DNA from: Blastococcus xanthinilyticus
GTDB taxonomy: Bacteria > Actinomycetota > Actinomycetes > Mycobacteriales > Geodermatophilaceae
NCBI RefSeq assembly: GCF_008124835.1
Contig: NZ_VNHW01000015.1
Coordinates: forward strand, 28,341-92,340
Reading direction: 5' to 3'
DNA: 64,000 bases
Part shown: positions 16,228 to 25,662 of the stretch, in pieces
Numbering within the stretch: position 1 is the first letter of the stretch
Layout: every line of letters starts with the position of its first letter
Program-made: the position numbers and the translations under genes
Notes under the pieces: generated by a model
Database searches by the model: none
What the model was told of the DNA's origin: nothing
The model's input: only the letters and a program-made list of their open reading frames with translations

Positions 16228-17008
16228 GCAGCTCGCCGTGCAGCATGCCCAGCCAGCCGTCGTCGGCCTCGGCCCACCGCAGCCACGCCGCGGCGAGGCC
16301 GTCCAGCTCCGCCGCGGTGGCCAGCCCGGAGCCGACCGCCTGCTCGGCGAACGCCGACGCCGTCGCCCGGCCGGCCCACGACCGGCCCCACCACTGCCGG
16401 TCGGCCGGCGAGGCGAAGCAGTACGTGCTCGCGGTCGCCGTCGTGCCGCGCAGCCCCGCGGCGTGCGCCCAGCTCAGCAGCCGGCGGCCGGCGTCGGGCT
16501 CGGCACCGTTCCGCCGCGCGACCTGCCCGTACAGCTCCAGCCAGCGGTCCAGGCCCGCGTCGGCGGGGAACCACGTGGTGGCGGCGTAGTCGACGTCGCG
16601 CACGGCGACCACCCCGCCGGGCCGGCACACGCGGGCCATCTCGCGCAGCGCGGCGACCGGGTCGGTCAGGTGCTGCAGCACCTGGTGGGCGTGCACGACG
16701 TCGAACGAGTCATCGGGCAGGTCGAGGGCGTAGCCGTCCCCGACCGCGAACGTCACCGCCACCCCGGCCCGCTCGGCGGCCGCCCGGGCCTCGTCGAGCG
16801 GATCGGCGGAGACGTCGAGCCCGAGCACCCGGCCGGGGGCGACCCGGGCGGCGAGATCGACGGTGATGGTGCCCGGCCCGCAGCCGACGTCGAGCAGGTC
16901 CAGCCCCGGGAGCAGCGACGGGAGCAGGTAGGCCGCCGAGTTCTCCGCCGTCCGCCAGCGGTGCGACTGCAGGACCGGCTCGGCGTGGCCGTGCGTGTAG
17001 GTGTCCAC
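16214..17008 (-). CDS. Class I SAM-dependent methyltransferase
   Basis: 264 residues from GTG 17008; homologues of this type begin close to DTYTHGH, so longer in-frame starts up to 17047 are less likely. Motif I is LLDVGCGPGTITVDLA, the acidic end of beta 2 is VLGLDVS, and beta 4 is FDVVHAHQVLQHL. The shape is that of ubiquinone/menaquinone-type methyltransferases. A small-molecule acceptor is likely but unidentified. Confidence 0.82.
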   Translation of the reverse strand: MDTYTHGHAEPVLQSHRWRTAENSAAYLLPSLLPGLDLLDVGCGPGTITVDLAARVAPGRVLGLDVSADPLDEARAAAERAGVAVTFAVGDGYALDLPDDSFDVVHAHQVLQHLTDPVAALREMARVCRPGGVVAVRDVDYAATTWFPADAGLDRWLELYGQVARRNGAEPDAGRRLLSWAHAAGLRGTTATASTYCFASPADRQWWGRSWAGRATASAFAEQAVGSGLATAAELDGLAAAWLRWAEADDGWLGMLHGELLIRV

Positions 17009-17092
17009 GGCGACAGTCCTACTCCGTCGTCCCATTCTTCGGAACACTGCTCTCAGCTGATGGGATGGCCTCGGACTGGGGGTCGCGTTCGC

Positions 17093-17122
17093 GCTGTGCG
17101 GGTCCTGCAGAACCCGCAGAGC
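17093..17122. terminator. Hairpin downstream of glpD
   Basis: Arms 17093-17103 and 17112-17122 pair over 11 bp with one mismatch and an 8-base loop, followed by gagcacgagc, a word shared with the larger hairpins at 25609 and 35054. It lies 35 bp past the glpD stop on the minus strand and is a likely terminator. Confidence 0.5.
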
Positions 17123-17156
17123 ACGAGCAACGCCCCGGGAGCACGGGGAACCCGGG

Positions 17157-18653
17157 TCAGCGTTCCTCGGCGAGCACCTGCTCGGCGACGGGGACGGCGC
17201 GCTCGCGGTCGGCGGGCACCAGCCCGATGCGGGTGCGCCGGTCGAGCAGGTCGGCGACGGTCCGCGCCCCCTCGTGCCGGACGGCGAACCGCAGCTCCCC
17301 CACCGTCTCGGGCCGGTCGGCCACCACCAGGGCCGGCCCGAGCGCCTCGACGGCGGGCGCCTCTGTGCCGTAGCGGGCGACCAGCCGCTCCGGCGCGGCG
17401 ACCCGCTCCAGCGCCCGCCGCGGCGCCGCGCCCACCAGCGGCAGCCGGGCCGTGACCGAGCGCGCCGCTCCCCGGCCGAGCCGGGCCACCGCCGCGTCGA
17501 CGGCCTGCTCCGCCATGGCCCGGTAGGTGGTCAGCTTCCCGCCGACGACGGAGAGGACCGGTCCGTCCCAGGCGAGCAGGTGCTTCCGGGAGAGGTCGGC
17601 GGTGGAGCCGCCCGGGCCCGCCTGCGGCAGCACCAGCGGCCGGTAGCCGGCGTAGGCACCGACCAGGTCGGCGCGGCTCAGCGGTGTGGTGAGCACCTGG
17701 TTCACCGTGTCGAGCAGCTGCGCCACCTCGGCGGCGGAGGGCTGCGCGTCGTCGTCGGGCACCGGGCCCTCCACCGGCTCGTCGGTGAGGCCGAGGTACG
17801 TGCGCCCGTCGGGCTGGGGCAGCGCGAAGACGTAGCGCGACCGCGATCCCGGCAGCGGCACGGTGAGCGCGGCGGACGGCGAGCCGAGCCGCGCCGAGGG
17901 CAGCACCAGGTGCGAGCCGCGCGAGGGCACCAGCCGGAGCCGGGGCGCCAGCCGCTGCGCCCACACCCCGGCCGCGTTGACGACCACGCCGGCCCGCAGC
18001 GCGATCCGGGCGCCGTCGACCTCGGCGTGCACCTCGGCGCCGTCGACGGCGGTGACCGTCGCGCCGGTCAGCACCCGCGCGCCGAAGGCGGCCGCCGTCC
18101 GGGCGAGGGCGACGACGAGCCGGGCGTCGTCGGTCAGCTGCCCGTCCCAGAAGACGACGCCGCCGCCTCCGGCCCGCACCGCCGGGACCAGCCGGCCGAC
18201 GTCGGAGGCCGGCACCCGCCGGGTGGCCGGCAGCGCCCCCCGGCCGCCGGGCACCGACCGCCGCACCGCGTCGCCGAGCCGGCCGCCCAGCCCGGCCAGG
18301 GCGGTGACGTCCCGGCCGGCCGCGTCGGGCACCAGGAAGGGCAGCGGGCGCACCAGGTGCGGCGCGGTGGCGCCCATGAGGACGGCGCGCTCGCGGGCGC
18401 TCTCCCGCGCCAGGCCGAGCTCCCCGTGCGCCAGGTAGCGCAGCCCGCCGTGCACCAGCTTCGACGACCACCGGCTGGTGCCCGCGGCGAGGTCCGTGCG
18501 CTCCAGCAGCACCACCGACAGCCCGCGGGCGGCCGCGTCGAGGGCCACGCCGGCGCCGGTCACCCCGCCGCCGACGACGACCACGTCGACCGCCGAGCCG
18601 GGCAGCGTCTCCAGGTCGCGGGCCCGGCGCCCGGGAGACAGGGAGCCGGTCAC
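17157..18653 (-). CDS. glpD: Glycerol-3-phosphate dehydrogenase (FAD)
   Basis: 498 residues from GTG 18653. The FAD-binding Rossmann motif VVVVGGGVTGAGVALDAA is at about 24-41 and is followed by GTSRWSSKLVHGGLRYL, the GlpD/DAO signature. A C-terminal GlpD cap ends the protein. It oxidises glycerol 3-phosphate to dihydroxyacetone phosphate at the membrane and passes electrons to quinone. Only 38 bp separate its start from the divergent AgpS-like gene, which uses a dihydroxyacetone phosphate ester, so the pair is metabolically coherent. Confidence 0.88.
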   Translation of the reverse strand: MTGSLSPGRRARDLETLPGSAVDVVVVGGGVTGAGVALDAAARGLSVVLLERTDLAAGTSRWSSKLVHGGLRYLAHGELGLARESARERAVLMGATAPHLVRPLPFLVPDAAGRDVTALAGLGGRLGDAVRRSVPGGRGALPATRRVPASDVGRLVPAVRAGGGGVVFWDGQLTDDARLVVALARTAAAFGARVLTGATVTAVDGAEVHAEVDGARIALRAGVVVNAAGVWAQRLAPRLRLVPSRGSHLVLPSARLGSPSAALTVPLPGSRSRYVFALPQPDGRTYLGLTDEPVEGPVPDDDAQPSAAEVAQLLDTVNQVLTTPLSRADLVGAYAGYRPLVLPQAGPGGSTADLSRKHLLAWDGPVLSVVGGKLTTYRAMAEQAVDAAVARLGRGAARSVTARLPLVGAAPRRALERVAAPERLVARYGTEAPAVEALGPALVVADRPETVGELRFAVRHEGARTVADLLDRRTRIGLVPADRERAVPVAEQVLAEER

Positions 18654-18691
18654 CTGGCTGTCCCTCGCTGCGGCACCGGCAGACTGTAGCC

Positions 18692-20347
18692 GTGCCCGAG
18701 CAGCCGGAACTGACGATCCAGGGCTGGGGTCCACCCCCCGCCGGAACCGACCCCGCAGCCGGTCCGGACGGCGCCCTGCCCAAGGCCGCGCGCCGCTACC
18801 TCGCCCGCGAGCTGGGCTGGACCCCGCGGCCCACGCCCCCCGTCCCAGTGGCGGAGATCCGGCTCGGGCCGTCCCGACTGCCCGGATCCGCGCGGGCGGC
18901 GCTCGCCGAGCTGCTGGGCGAGGAGCACGTGCTCACCGACCGGGAGTCCCGGCTGCGCCACGCGGGCGGGAAGAGCTACCTGGACCTGCTCCGCCGGCGG
19001 TCCGGTGACGCCTCCGACGCCCCCGACGCCGTCGTCCGGCCCGGCAGCACGGAGGAGACCGCCGCGCTGCTGGCCCGGTGCAGCACCGAGGGCGTCGTCG
19101 TCGTGCCCTTCGGCGGCGGCACCAGCGTCGTCGGCGGGCTCGCCGGGGTGGACCCCGACGACCGGCCGACCGTCGCCGTCGACCTCTCCCGCATGGCGTC
19201 GGTGCAGGCCCTCGACGTCCCGTCGTCCCTGGTCAGCGTGGGCCCGGGGATGCGCGGCCCGGCGCTGGAGGAGGCGCTGGGCCGGGAGGGCCTGACATTC
19301 GGCCACCTGCCGCAGAGCTGGGAGTTCGCGACCGTGGGCGGCTACGCGGCCACCCGGTCGGCGGGGCAGTCATCCACCGGGGTGGGCCGGTTCGACGAGC
19401 TGGTCGCCGGCCTGACGCTGGCGACGCCGTCCGGGGTGCTCGAGCTCGGCCACCCGCCGGCGTCGGCCGCCGGCCCCGACCTGCTCGGGCTGGCGCTCGG
19501 CTCGGAGGGGACGCTCGGGATCATCACCGAGGTCCGGCTCCGGGTGCGGCCCAAGCCCGCGGCGAGCTCCTACGAGGGCTGGTCGTTCCGCACCTGGGCC
19601 ACCGGCCTGGCCGCCCTGCAGCGGCTGGCCCGCCACGACCTGCTGCCCAACGTCGTCCGGCTCTCCGACGCAGACGAGACCCGCGCCAACCTGCTCATGG
19701 CCGCCGGCGCCGGCGCCAAGGCGCTGCGCGGCTCGCTGCGCGCCCGGGGGCGTGGGGAGGGCTGCATGCTGGTGCTCGGCTGGGAGGGCCTGCCCGACCT
19801 GGTGCGCGCCCGCAGGCGGGCCGCGGCGTCCGTGCTGCGGGACGGCGGGGCGGTCCGGCTGGGCCGCCGGGTCGGCGACTCCTGGCGCAGGCACCGGTTC
19901 GGCGCCCCGTACCTGCGCGACCGGCTGATGGACGGCGGCCTGCTGGTGGAGACGCTGGAGACGGCGGCCACCTGGACCGCGCTGCCCACCGTCTACGACG
20001 CCACCCGCCGGGCGCTGCGCGAGTCGCTGACCCGGAACGGGCGCCCGCCCCTGGTGCTCAGCCACCTCTCGCACGGCTACGCCACCGGCGGCTCGCTCTA
20101 CCTCACCGTGATCGCCGACCGGGACGACGCCCTGCCCATCCAGCAGTGGCTCACCGCGAAGCGCGCCGCGACCGACGCCCTGCTCGCCGCGGGCGGCACG
20201 CTGACCCACCACCACGCCGTCGGCGCCGACCACCGGCCCTGGCTGGAGCAGGAGATCGGGCCGCTCGGCGTCGACGTGCTGCGGGCGGTGAAGCAGCAGC
20301 TGGACCCGAACGGCATCTGCAACCCCGGCGTCCTGCTCCCCGACTGA
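18692..20347 (+). CDS. FAD-linked oxidase, alkyldihydroxyacetonephosphate synthase-like
   Basis: 551 residues from GTG 18692. The VAO-type FAD domain shows PFGGGTSVVGG (about 133-143), and SWEFATVGGYAATRSAGQ resembles the AGPS active-site region. GLALGSEGTLGIITEV completes the fold. HHHAVGADH near the C-terminus matches the catalytic His segment. AGPS swaps an acyl for an alkyl chain on dihydroxyacetone phosphate in ether lipid synthesis. Bacterial homologues (for example mycobacterial AgpS) are not fully proven. It is divergent from glpD. Confidence 0.78.
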   Translation: MPEQPELTIQGWGPPPAGTDPAAGPDGALPKAARRYLARELGWTPRPTPPVPVAEIRLGPSRLPGSARAALAELLGEEHVLTDRESRLRHAGGKSYLDLLRRRSGDASDAPDAVVRPGSTEETAALLARCSTEGVVVVPFGGGTSVVGGLAGVDPDDRPTVAVDLSRMASVQALDVPSSLVSVGPGMRGPALEEALGREGLTFGHLPQSWEFATVGGYAATRSAGQSSTGVGRFDELVAGLTLATPSGVLELGHPPASAAGPDLLGLALGSEGTLGIITEVRLRVRPKPAASSYEGWSFRTWATGLAALQRLARHDLLPNVVRLSDADETRANLLMAAGAGAKALRGSLRARGRGEGCMLVLGWEGLPDLVRARRRAAASVLRDGGAVRLGRRVGDSWRRHRFGAPYLRDRLMDGGLLVETLETAATWTALPTVYDATRRALRESLTRNGRPPLVLSHLSHGYATGGSLYLTVIADRDDALPIQQWLTAKRAATDALLAAGGTLTHHHAVGADHRPWLEQEIGPLGVDVLRAVKQQLDPNGICNPGVLLPD

Positions 20348-20372
20348 GTAGCCGCCGGCGCATCTCGCCGCC

Positions 20373-20436
20373 GACCTCACCCCGCGGTCGCCGTCCTCGC
20401 GTTGCAACGTGCGGACGGCGATCCGGAGGTGAGGTC
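20373..20436. terminator. Two-tier inverted repeat between convergent genes
   Basis: Outer arms gacctcacc (20373-20381) and ggtgaggtc (20428-20436) enclose inner arms cgccgtcc (20389-20396) and ggacggcg (20413-20420), with the palindrome cgttgcaacg at the tip. It lies between two convergent genes, so it may stop transcription from both sides. A related piece (cgtcctcgcaacg with ccggaggtgagg) occurs at about 38381-38419. Confidence 0.55.
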
Positions 20437-20466
20437 CGTGCCGCCCGAAACGGCCTGGCGCCGCGC

Positions 20467-21234
20467 TCAGGCGGTGGTGGCGATGCCGCCGTCGACGGGG
20501 ATGACCGCGCCGGTGACGTAGGCGCCGGCCCGCGAGGAGAGGTAGACGACGACGCCGGCCATGTCGTCGGGGCGGCCGATCCGGCCCAGCGGCGACTTCG
20601 CGGCGATCTCGGCGCCGAAGGCGTCCAGGGTCGCGGCCATCATCTTCGACTCGAACGGGCCGGGGGCGACGGCGTTGACGGTGATGCCCCTGGGCCCCAG
20701 CTCCTTGGCCAGCACCCGCGTGAGCTGGTGCAGCCCGGCCTTGCTGGCGGCGTAGGAGTAGGTGGGCATCGGGTTGACGTGCAGGCCGTCGATGCTGCCG
20801 ACGTTCACGATGCGCGCCGGGTCGCCCTCGGTCGCCGCGGCCTGCAGCTTGGGCAGGAACGCGCGGGTGAGGAAGAACGGCGACTTCAGGTTCAGGTCGA
20901 GCAGCTTGTCCCACGCCGACTCGGGGAAGGTCTCCAGCGGCTCGCCCCAGGTGGCGCCGGCGTTGTTCACCAGAACGTGCACCCGCTCCTCGTGCCGGCC
21001 CACCTCCTCGGCGAGCCGGACGCACTCGGCCTCGGTGGAGAGGTCGGCCGGGATGGAGACGGCGGTGCCGAACTCGGCGAGCTCCGCGACGGCGGCGTCC
21101 CCGGCCTCGGCCTTGCGCGAGCTGAGGTAGACCTTCGCCCCCGCCTGCAGCAGCCCCCGGGCCATCATCAGGCCGATGCCGCGGGTGCCGCCGGTGACCA
21201 CGGCCACCTTGCCGGTCAGGTCGAACAGGTCCAC
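20467..21234 (-). CDS. SDR family oxidoreductase
   Basis: 255 residues from GTG 21234 with ggaggt 6 bases upstream. It has TGGTRGIG (NAD(P) binding), NNAG, a Ser in VNVGSIDG and the catalytic YSYAASK. The C-terminal IPVDGGIATTA is typical of FabG-like reductases. The length is normal. The substrate cannot be told; such proteins reduce 3-ketoacyl or sugar-type ketones. It is divergent from arcA, 108 bp away. Confidence 0.82.
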   Translation of the reverse strand: MDLFDLTGKVAVVTGGTRGIGLMMARGLLQAGAKVYLSSRKAEAGDAAVAELAEFGTAVSIPADLSTEAECVRLAEEVGRHEERVHVLVNNAGATWGEPLETFPESAWDKLLDLNLKSPFFLTRAFLPKLQAAATEGDPARIVNVGSIDGLHVNPMPTYSYAASKAGLHQLTRVLAKELGPRGITVNAVAPGPFESKMMAATLDAFGAEIAAKSPLGRIGRPDDMAGVVVYLSSRAGAYVTGAVIPVDGGIATTA

Positions 21235-21342
21235 GGATACCTCCGGTTCGCGGTCGCGGCCCCCTCGTCGGCACCGCTCCCGGCACCCTAACGAGGGGTT
21301 CCGTCGGGCGGCCCCGTGGTCGGGTGTGCCAGCCTGGCCCGC

Positions 21343-22569
21343 GTGACCGATCCCGCCGCCGCCCCGGGCGCCACCAGTGAGGTCGGCCCCCTGCGCACCG
21401 TGCTGCTGCACCGCCCCGGCCCCGAGCTGCGGCGGCTCACGCCGCGGAACAACGACCAGCTGCTGTTCGACGGCGTCCCCTGGGTGGCCCGCGCGCAGGA
21501 GGAGCACGACGCGTTCGCCCAGGCGCTCGCCGACCGCGGGGTCGAGGTGCTGCACCTGGCGACGCTCCTGGCCGAGATCCTCGAGCAGCCGGCCGCCCGC
21601 ACCGAGCTGATCGCCGCCGCCGTCGACGACCCCCGGCTGGGCGCCACCCTGCAGCGCGACGCCACCCGCCACCTGTCCGGCCTCGCCGCGCCCGACCTGG
21701 CATCGGCGCTGATCGCGGGGCTCGCCCACGACGAGCTCCGCGGCTCCGGGCTGGCGTACCAGCTCATGGACCGCGCCGACTTCGTCGTCCCGCCGCTGCC
21801 GAACCTGCTGTTCACCCGCGACTCGTCGGTGTGGATCGCCGACCAGGTGGCGGTAACCTCACTGGCCATGCCCGCCCGGCACCGGGAGAGCACGATCACC
21901 GCGGCCGTCTACGCCCACCACCCGCGTTTCGCCGGCGCCGAGCAGCTCTACGGGGCCGACCTGGAGCACCTCGAGGGCGGCGACGTGCTGCTGCTGGCCG
22001 AGGGCGTGGTCGCGGTCGGCGTGGGCGAGCGGACCACCCCTGGCGGTGCCGAGCGGCTGGCCCGCCGGGTGTTCGGCCGCGGGCTGGCGCACACCGTGCT
22101 GGTCGTCCCCATCGCGCAGGAGCGGGCGACGATGCACCTGGACACCATCGCCACGATGGTCGACGTCGACGCCATGGTCATGTACCCGGCGGTGGCCGAC
22201 TCGCTGACCGCCTGGACGGTCCGCGCACCCGAGGGTTCCTCCCCCGAGGACGCCGACACCACCGACCTCGCCGTCACCGGGCCGCAGCCGTTCGTGGTCG
22301 CGGCCGCGGCCGCGATGGGGATCGACAAGCTGCGCGTCATCGACACCGGGCTCGACCCGGTCACCGCCGAGCGCGAGCAGTGGGACGACGGCAACAACAC
22401 CCTCGCGCTGGCCCCGCGGCTGGCGGTCGCCTACGAGCGGAACACGGTCACCAACGCCGCGCTGGAGGCAGCCGGCATCGAGGTGGTCCGGATCGCCGGC
22501 TCCGAGCTGGGCAGCGGCCGGGGCGGCCCCCGCTGCATGTCCTGCCCGGTCGCCCGCGCTCCGCTCTGA
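21343..22569 (+). CDS. arcA: Arginine deiminase
   Basis: 408 residues from GTG 21343. It hydrolyses arginine to citrulline and ammonia. Family motifs are complete: [19 protein letters not shown] (guanidinium-binding Asp), [11 protein letters not shown] (catalytic His and Asp), [11 protein letters not shown] and the terminal [10 protein letters not shown], where Cys398 is the nucleophile. No carbamoyltransferase or carbamate kinase gene follows, so it is not a full ADI operon; the citrulline may go elsewhere. An MFS gene begins 114 bp downstream. Confidence 0.9.
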   Translation: MTDPAAAPGATSEVGPLRTVLLHRPGPELRRLTPRNNDQLLFDGVPWVARAQEEHDAFAQALADRGVEVLHLATLLAEILEQPAARTELIAAAVDDPRLGATLQRDATRHLSGLAAPDLASALIAGLAHDELRGSGLAYQLMDRADFVVPPLPNLLFTRDSSVWIADQVAVTSLAMPARHRESTITAAVYAHHPRFAGAEQLYGADLEHLEGGDVLLLAEGVVAVGVGERTTPGGAERLARRVFGRGLAHTVLVVPIAQERATMHLDTIATMVDVDAMVMYPAVADSLTAWTVRAPEGSSPEDADTTDLAVTGPQPFVVAAAAAMGIDKLRVIDTGLDPVTAEREQWDDGNNTLALAPRLAVAYERNTVTNAALEAAGIEVVRIAGSELGSGRGGPRCMSCPVARAPL

Positions 22570-22683
22570 CCCGGGGGTGTGACGGCCGGGGGACTTTTCG
22601 CCCGGGAGGGCCACGGCGGTGATCACGGTCACTACGCTGCGGGCTTCCGCGCCGGACCCGGCGCACGGGGAGAGGACGGCGCG

Positions 22684-24168
22684 GTGGCAGGCACCGAGAC
22701 GACCGGGCGCACCGGCCGGATCGCACGGATCGGCGGCGGCCTCGTCGGCTACCTGATCTTCGTCGAGTTCACCAGCGGCGTGCTCCAGGGCTACTACGTC
22801 CCGCTGCTCACCGACATCGCCCGCTACCTCGACGTCAACGACGCCGACATCAACTGGCTCGAGGCGGCCCAGCTCATGCTGTCGGCCATCGCGGTGCCGG
22901 TGCTGGCCAAGCTGGGCGACCTCTACGGGCACCGGCGGGTGCTGCTCGGGTCCGCCGTGGTCGTGGCGGTCTCCACCGTGGTGCTGGCCTTCGCGAACAG
23001 CTTCCCCCTGTTCCTGATCGCCTGGGCGCTGCAGGGCATGTACGTGGTCTGGCTGCCGCTGCAGGTCGCGCTGATCTGGGACCGCTCCCGCCGCACCCCC
23101 GGCGCGGCGGGCCAGACCCGGCGGGCCACCGGGCTCATCGTCGCGGCGCTGCAGGCCGGCGCGATCGTCGGCGCGCTCGCCGGCGGGCAGATCGGGCAGA
23201 GCCTGGGCGATGCCTTCTGGTTCGTGCTGATCGCCCCGCTGCTGCTCGTGGTCGGGGTCTGCGTCGTCGTCGCGCTGCGCGTGCCGGAGAGCGAGGACCG
23301 CACCGGCGGCAGCATCGACGCCACCGGCGCGGCGCTGCTCAGCCTGGTGCTGCTCGTCATCACCGGGGGCCTGAGCTTCGTCCGGCTCAACGAGGAGGCG
23401 CTGTGGCCCTGGGCGGTCACCGCCGCGGGCCTGCTGCTGCTGGTCCCCTTCGTCCGGTACGAGCTGCGCCAGGACGACCCGCTGGTCGACTTCCGGGTGC
23501 TGGCCAGCAAGGCCATGTGGCCGGTCCAGCTGACCGCCGGCCTGTTCGGCGTCAGCGTGCTCGGCGCCCAGGGCCCGCTGTCGACGTTCGCGCGCACCGA
23601 TCCCGACGTCTACGGCTACGGGCTGGGCCTGACCACCAGCCAGGTCTCCATCGTCATCGGCGCCTACGTCGTCTCCATGCTGGTCGGCGCCAGCCAGTTC
23701 TCCCGCGTCAGCCGGCTGACCACGCCGCGGCGCACGCTGATCGGGGCGGCGACCCTCACCGGCACCGGCTACCTGCTCCTGGTGCCCTTCCACGACACGC
23801 TCGCCCAGATGCTGGCCTGCATCGCGGTCGCCGGCCTCGGGTCCGGCGCGCTCGTCGCGGCGCTGCCGGCCGCCGCGGCCGCCGCCGCGCCGGTCGGCCG
23901 CACGGCGGTGGCCACCGGCCTGACCAACACCACCAAGGTGCTCGGCGGATCGTTCGCCTCCGCGGCCTTCGCGATCGCGCTGGCCTCGGGCGCCCCGCTG
24001 CTCACCGACGGGACGGTGGGCACCGCCGGCTCGCTGTCGGGCTACATCACCGTCTGGGTGGTCTGCGGGACGACGGCGCTGCTGGCGGCCCTGGCGCTGC
24101 TCGTCGTCCCCAAGCTCGCCTTCGCCGACCCGTCCGCCGTCGACCCCGCCGAGGAGTTCCGCGCATGA
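22684..24168 (+). CDS. MFS transporter, 14-TM DHA2 (drug/proton antiporter) type
   Basis: 494 residues from GTG 22684, after ggagagg. Fourteen hydrophobic segments can be counted. KLGDLYGHRRVLLGS is the motif A loop, and the early WLEAAQLMLSAIAVPVLA resembles motif D1/C regions of EmrB/QacA pumps. The last 4 bp overlap the start of the M20 peptidase gene, so the two are translationally linked. Export of a drug or peptide is possible, but the substrate is unknown. Confidence 0.8.
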   Translation: MAGTETTGRTGRIARIGGGLVGYLIFVEFTSGVLQGYYVPLLTDIARYLDVNDADINWLEAAQLMLSAIAVPVLAKLGDLYGHRRVLLGSAVVVAVSTVVLAFANSFPLFLIAWALQGMYVVWLPLQVALIWDRSRRTPGAAGQTRRATGLIVAALQAGAIVGALAGGQIGQSLGDAFWFVLIAPLLLVVGVCVVVALRVPESEDRTGGSIDATGAALLSLVLLVITGGLSFVRLNEEALWPWAVTAAGLLLLVPFVRYELRQDDPLVDFRVLASKAMWPVQLTAGLFGVSVLGAQGPLSTFARTDPDVYGYGLGLTTSQVSIVIGAYVVSMLVGASQFSRVSRLTTPRRTLIGAATLTGTGYLLLVPFHDTLAQMLACIAVAGLGSGALVAALPAAAAAAAPVGRTAVATGLTNTTKVLGGSFASAAFAIALASGAPLLTDGTVGTAGSLSGYITVWVVCGTTALLAALALLVVPKLAFADPSAVDPAEEFRA

Positions 24169-25595
24169 GGCGCACGATCGCCCTCGCCGCCGCCGCGGCG
24201 GCCACCACGGCCGCCCGCCGGGTGGCCAGGTTCCGCCCGGACGACCGCCCGGTCGAGCCGGTGGACCTCACCGGCCTGGACGCCGACGCCGCGGCCGGCC
24301 GGCTGGCCGAGCTGATCCGCATCCCGACCGTCTCCTCCCGCGACCGGAGCCAGGTCGATCCGGCGGTCTTCGAGCGCTACCGCGCGTGCCTCGCGGAGCT
24401 GTATCCCCGCACCCACGCGGCGCTGGACCGCGAGCAGCTCGGCGACGGCGCGCTGCTCTACCGCTGGCGCGGCACCACCGACGAGCCACCGCTGGTGCTG
24501 ATGGCGCACCAGGACGTCGTGCCGGTGGAGGGCCAGGAGTGGAGCCGCGACCCGTTCTCCGGCGTCATCGCGGACGGCCACGTGCACGGCCGCGGCGCGA
24601 TCGACGACAAGGGCTCGATGGTCGCGATCCTGGAGGCGGTCGAGGCGCTGGTGGCCGACGGCTTCACCCCCCGGCGCGACGTCTACCTCTCCTTCGGCGA
24701 CGACGAGGAGGTGGCCGGCGTCGGCGCGCGGCTGGCCGTGCAGGCGTTCACCGACCGGGGGATCACCCCCTGGGCCGTCATCGACGAGGGCGGCGCCGTG
24801 GTGAGCGGGATGTTCCCCGGCGTGCCGGGGCAGGTCGCCGTCGTCGGCCTGGCGGAGAAGGGTCTGCTGGACGTCGAGCTGGTGACCACCGACCCGGGCG
24901 GGCACGCCTCCGCGCCCGTCCGCGGCGGCGCCCCCGCGCGGCTGGCGAAGGCGATCCTCGCCGTCGAGGACGACCCGTTCCCCGCCCGGCTGCACGACGT
25001 CGTCCTCGGCATGGTCGACGCCATCGGCCGGCGCGCCCCGCTCGGCTACCGGGCCCTGTTCGCGCACGCCGCCCAGCTCCGGCCGGTGCTGGCGCAGGTG
25101 CTCGCGCGGGCCGGCCGGGAGGCCGGCGCCATGGTGCGGACGACGGTCGCGGTGACCCGGCTCGAGGGCAGCCGGGCCGGGAACGTGCTGGCCACCCGCG
25201 CGATGGCGCACCTGAACATCCGGATCGCCCTGGGCGAGACGGTGCAGTCGACGGTGGACCGGCTGCGCCGGGTGATCGGCGACCCGTCGGTGGAGCTGCG
25301 GGTGGTGTCGGGCAACGACCCCTCACCGGTGTCGCGCACCGACAACGAGGCGTTCGCCCGGATCAGCGCGGCCGCGCGGGCCGCCTACCCCGACGCCACC
25401 GTGGCGCCGTACGTGATGGTGCAGGCCAGCGACGCCCGGCACTTCAGCCAGATCTGCGACAGCGTCTACCGGTTCATGCCCTTCGACCTGAGCCGGGAGG
25501 AGCTGGCCACCCTGCACGCGGCCGACGAGCGCATCTCGGTCGCCGCCCTGCACCGTGGCGCGGGCTTCTTCCGGCACCTGATCCGCTCGCTCTGA
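24165..25595 (+). CDS. M20 family metallopeptidase (carboxypeptidase-like)
   Basis: 476 residues from ATG 24165. A hydrophobic Ala-rich N-terminus (3-17) could be a signal anchor. M20 metal-site residues are visible: LMAHQDVVP (His and Asp), GAIDDKGS, FGDDEEVAG (paired Glu). A dimerisation domain with LVTTDPGGHASAP follows, and SDARHF carries the C-terminal His. Members cleave C-terminal residues from peptides or deacylate N-acyl amino acids. Translational coupling to the MFS pump suggests a shared substrate. Confidence 0.85.
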   Translation: MRRTIALAAAAAATTAARRVARFRPDDRPVEPVDLTGLDADAAAGRLAELIRIPTVSSRDRSQVDPAVFERYRACLAELYPRTHAALDREQLGDGALLYRWRGTTDEPPLVLMAHQDVVPVEGQEWSRDPFSGVIADGHVHGRGAIDDKGSMVAILEAVEALVADGFTPRRDVYLSFGDDEEVAGVGARLAVQAFTDRGITPWAVIDEGGAVVSGMFPGVPGQVAVVGLAEKGLLDVELVTTDPGGHASAPVRGGAPARLAKAILAVEDDPFPARLHDVVLGMVDAIGRRAPLGYRALFAHAAQLRPVLAQVLARAGREAGAMVRTTVAVTRLEGSRAGNVLATRAMAHLNIRIALGETVQSTVDRLRRVIGDPSVELRVVSGNDPSPVSRTDNEAFARISAAARAAYPDATVAPYVMVQASDARHFSQICDSVYRFMPFDLSREELATLHAADERISVAALHRGAGFFRHLIRSL

Positions 25596-25608
25596 GGAGT
25601 GTTGCCGC

Positions 25609-25651
25609 AAGCTCGTGCTCCGAGTGCCCTGCGCACTCGGAGCACGAGCTT
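25609..25651. repeat. 19-bp perfect hairpin, dispersed repeat copy 1 (bidirectional terminator)
   Basis: Arms 25609-25627 and 25633-25651 pair without mismatch around the loop cctgc, between two convergent genes. The same element, with the same loop, recurs at 35054-35100, and the similarity includes about 25 bp of left flank (from about 25583). Confidence 0.85.
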
Positions 25652-25662
25652 CCGGCGGAGTG

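Noticed and set aside
19370..21286. Minus-strand frame of 638 residues
   Set aside because: Shadow of the SDR gene in another frame and antisense of the AgpS-like gene.
21859..23793. Minus-strand frame of 644 residues
   Set aside because: Antisense of arcA and the MFS gene; rich in Gly, Arg, Asp and Gln with no recognisable fold.
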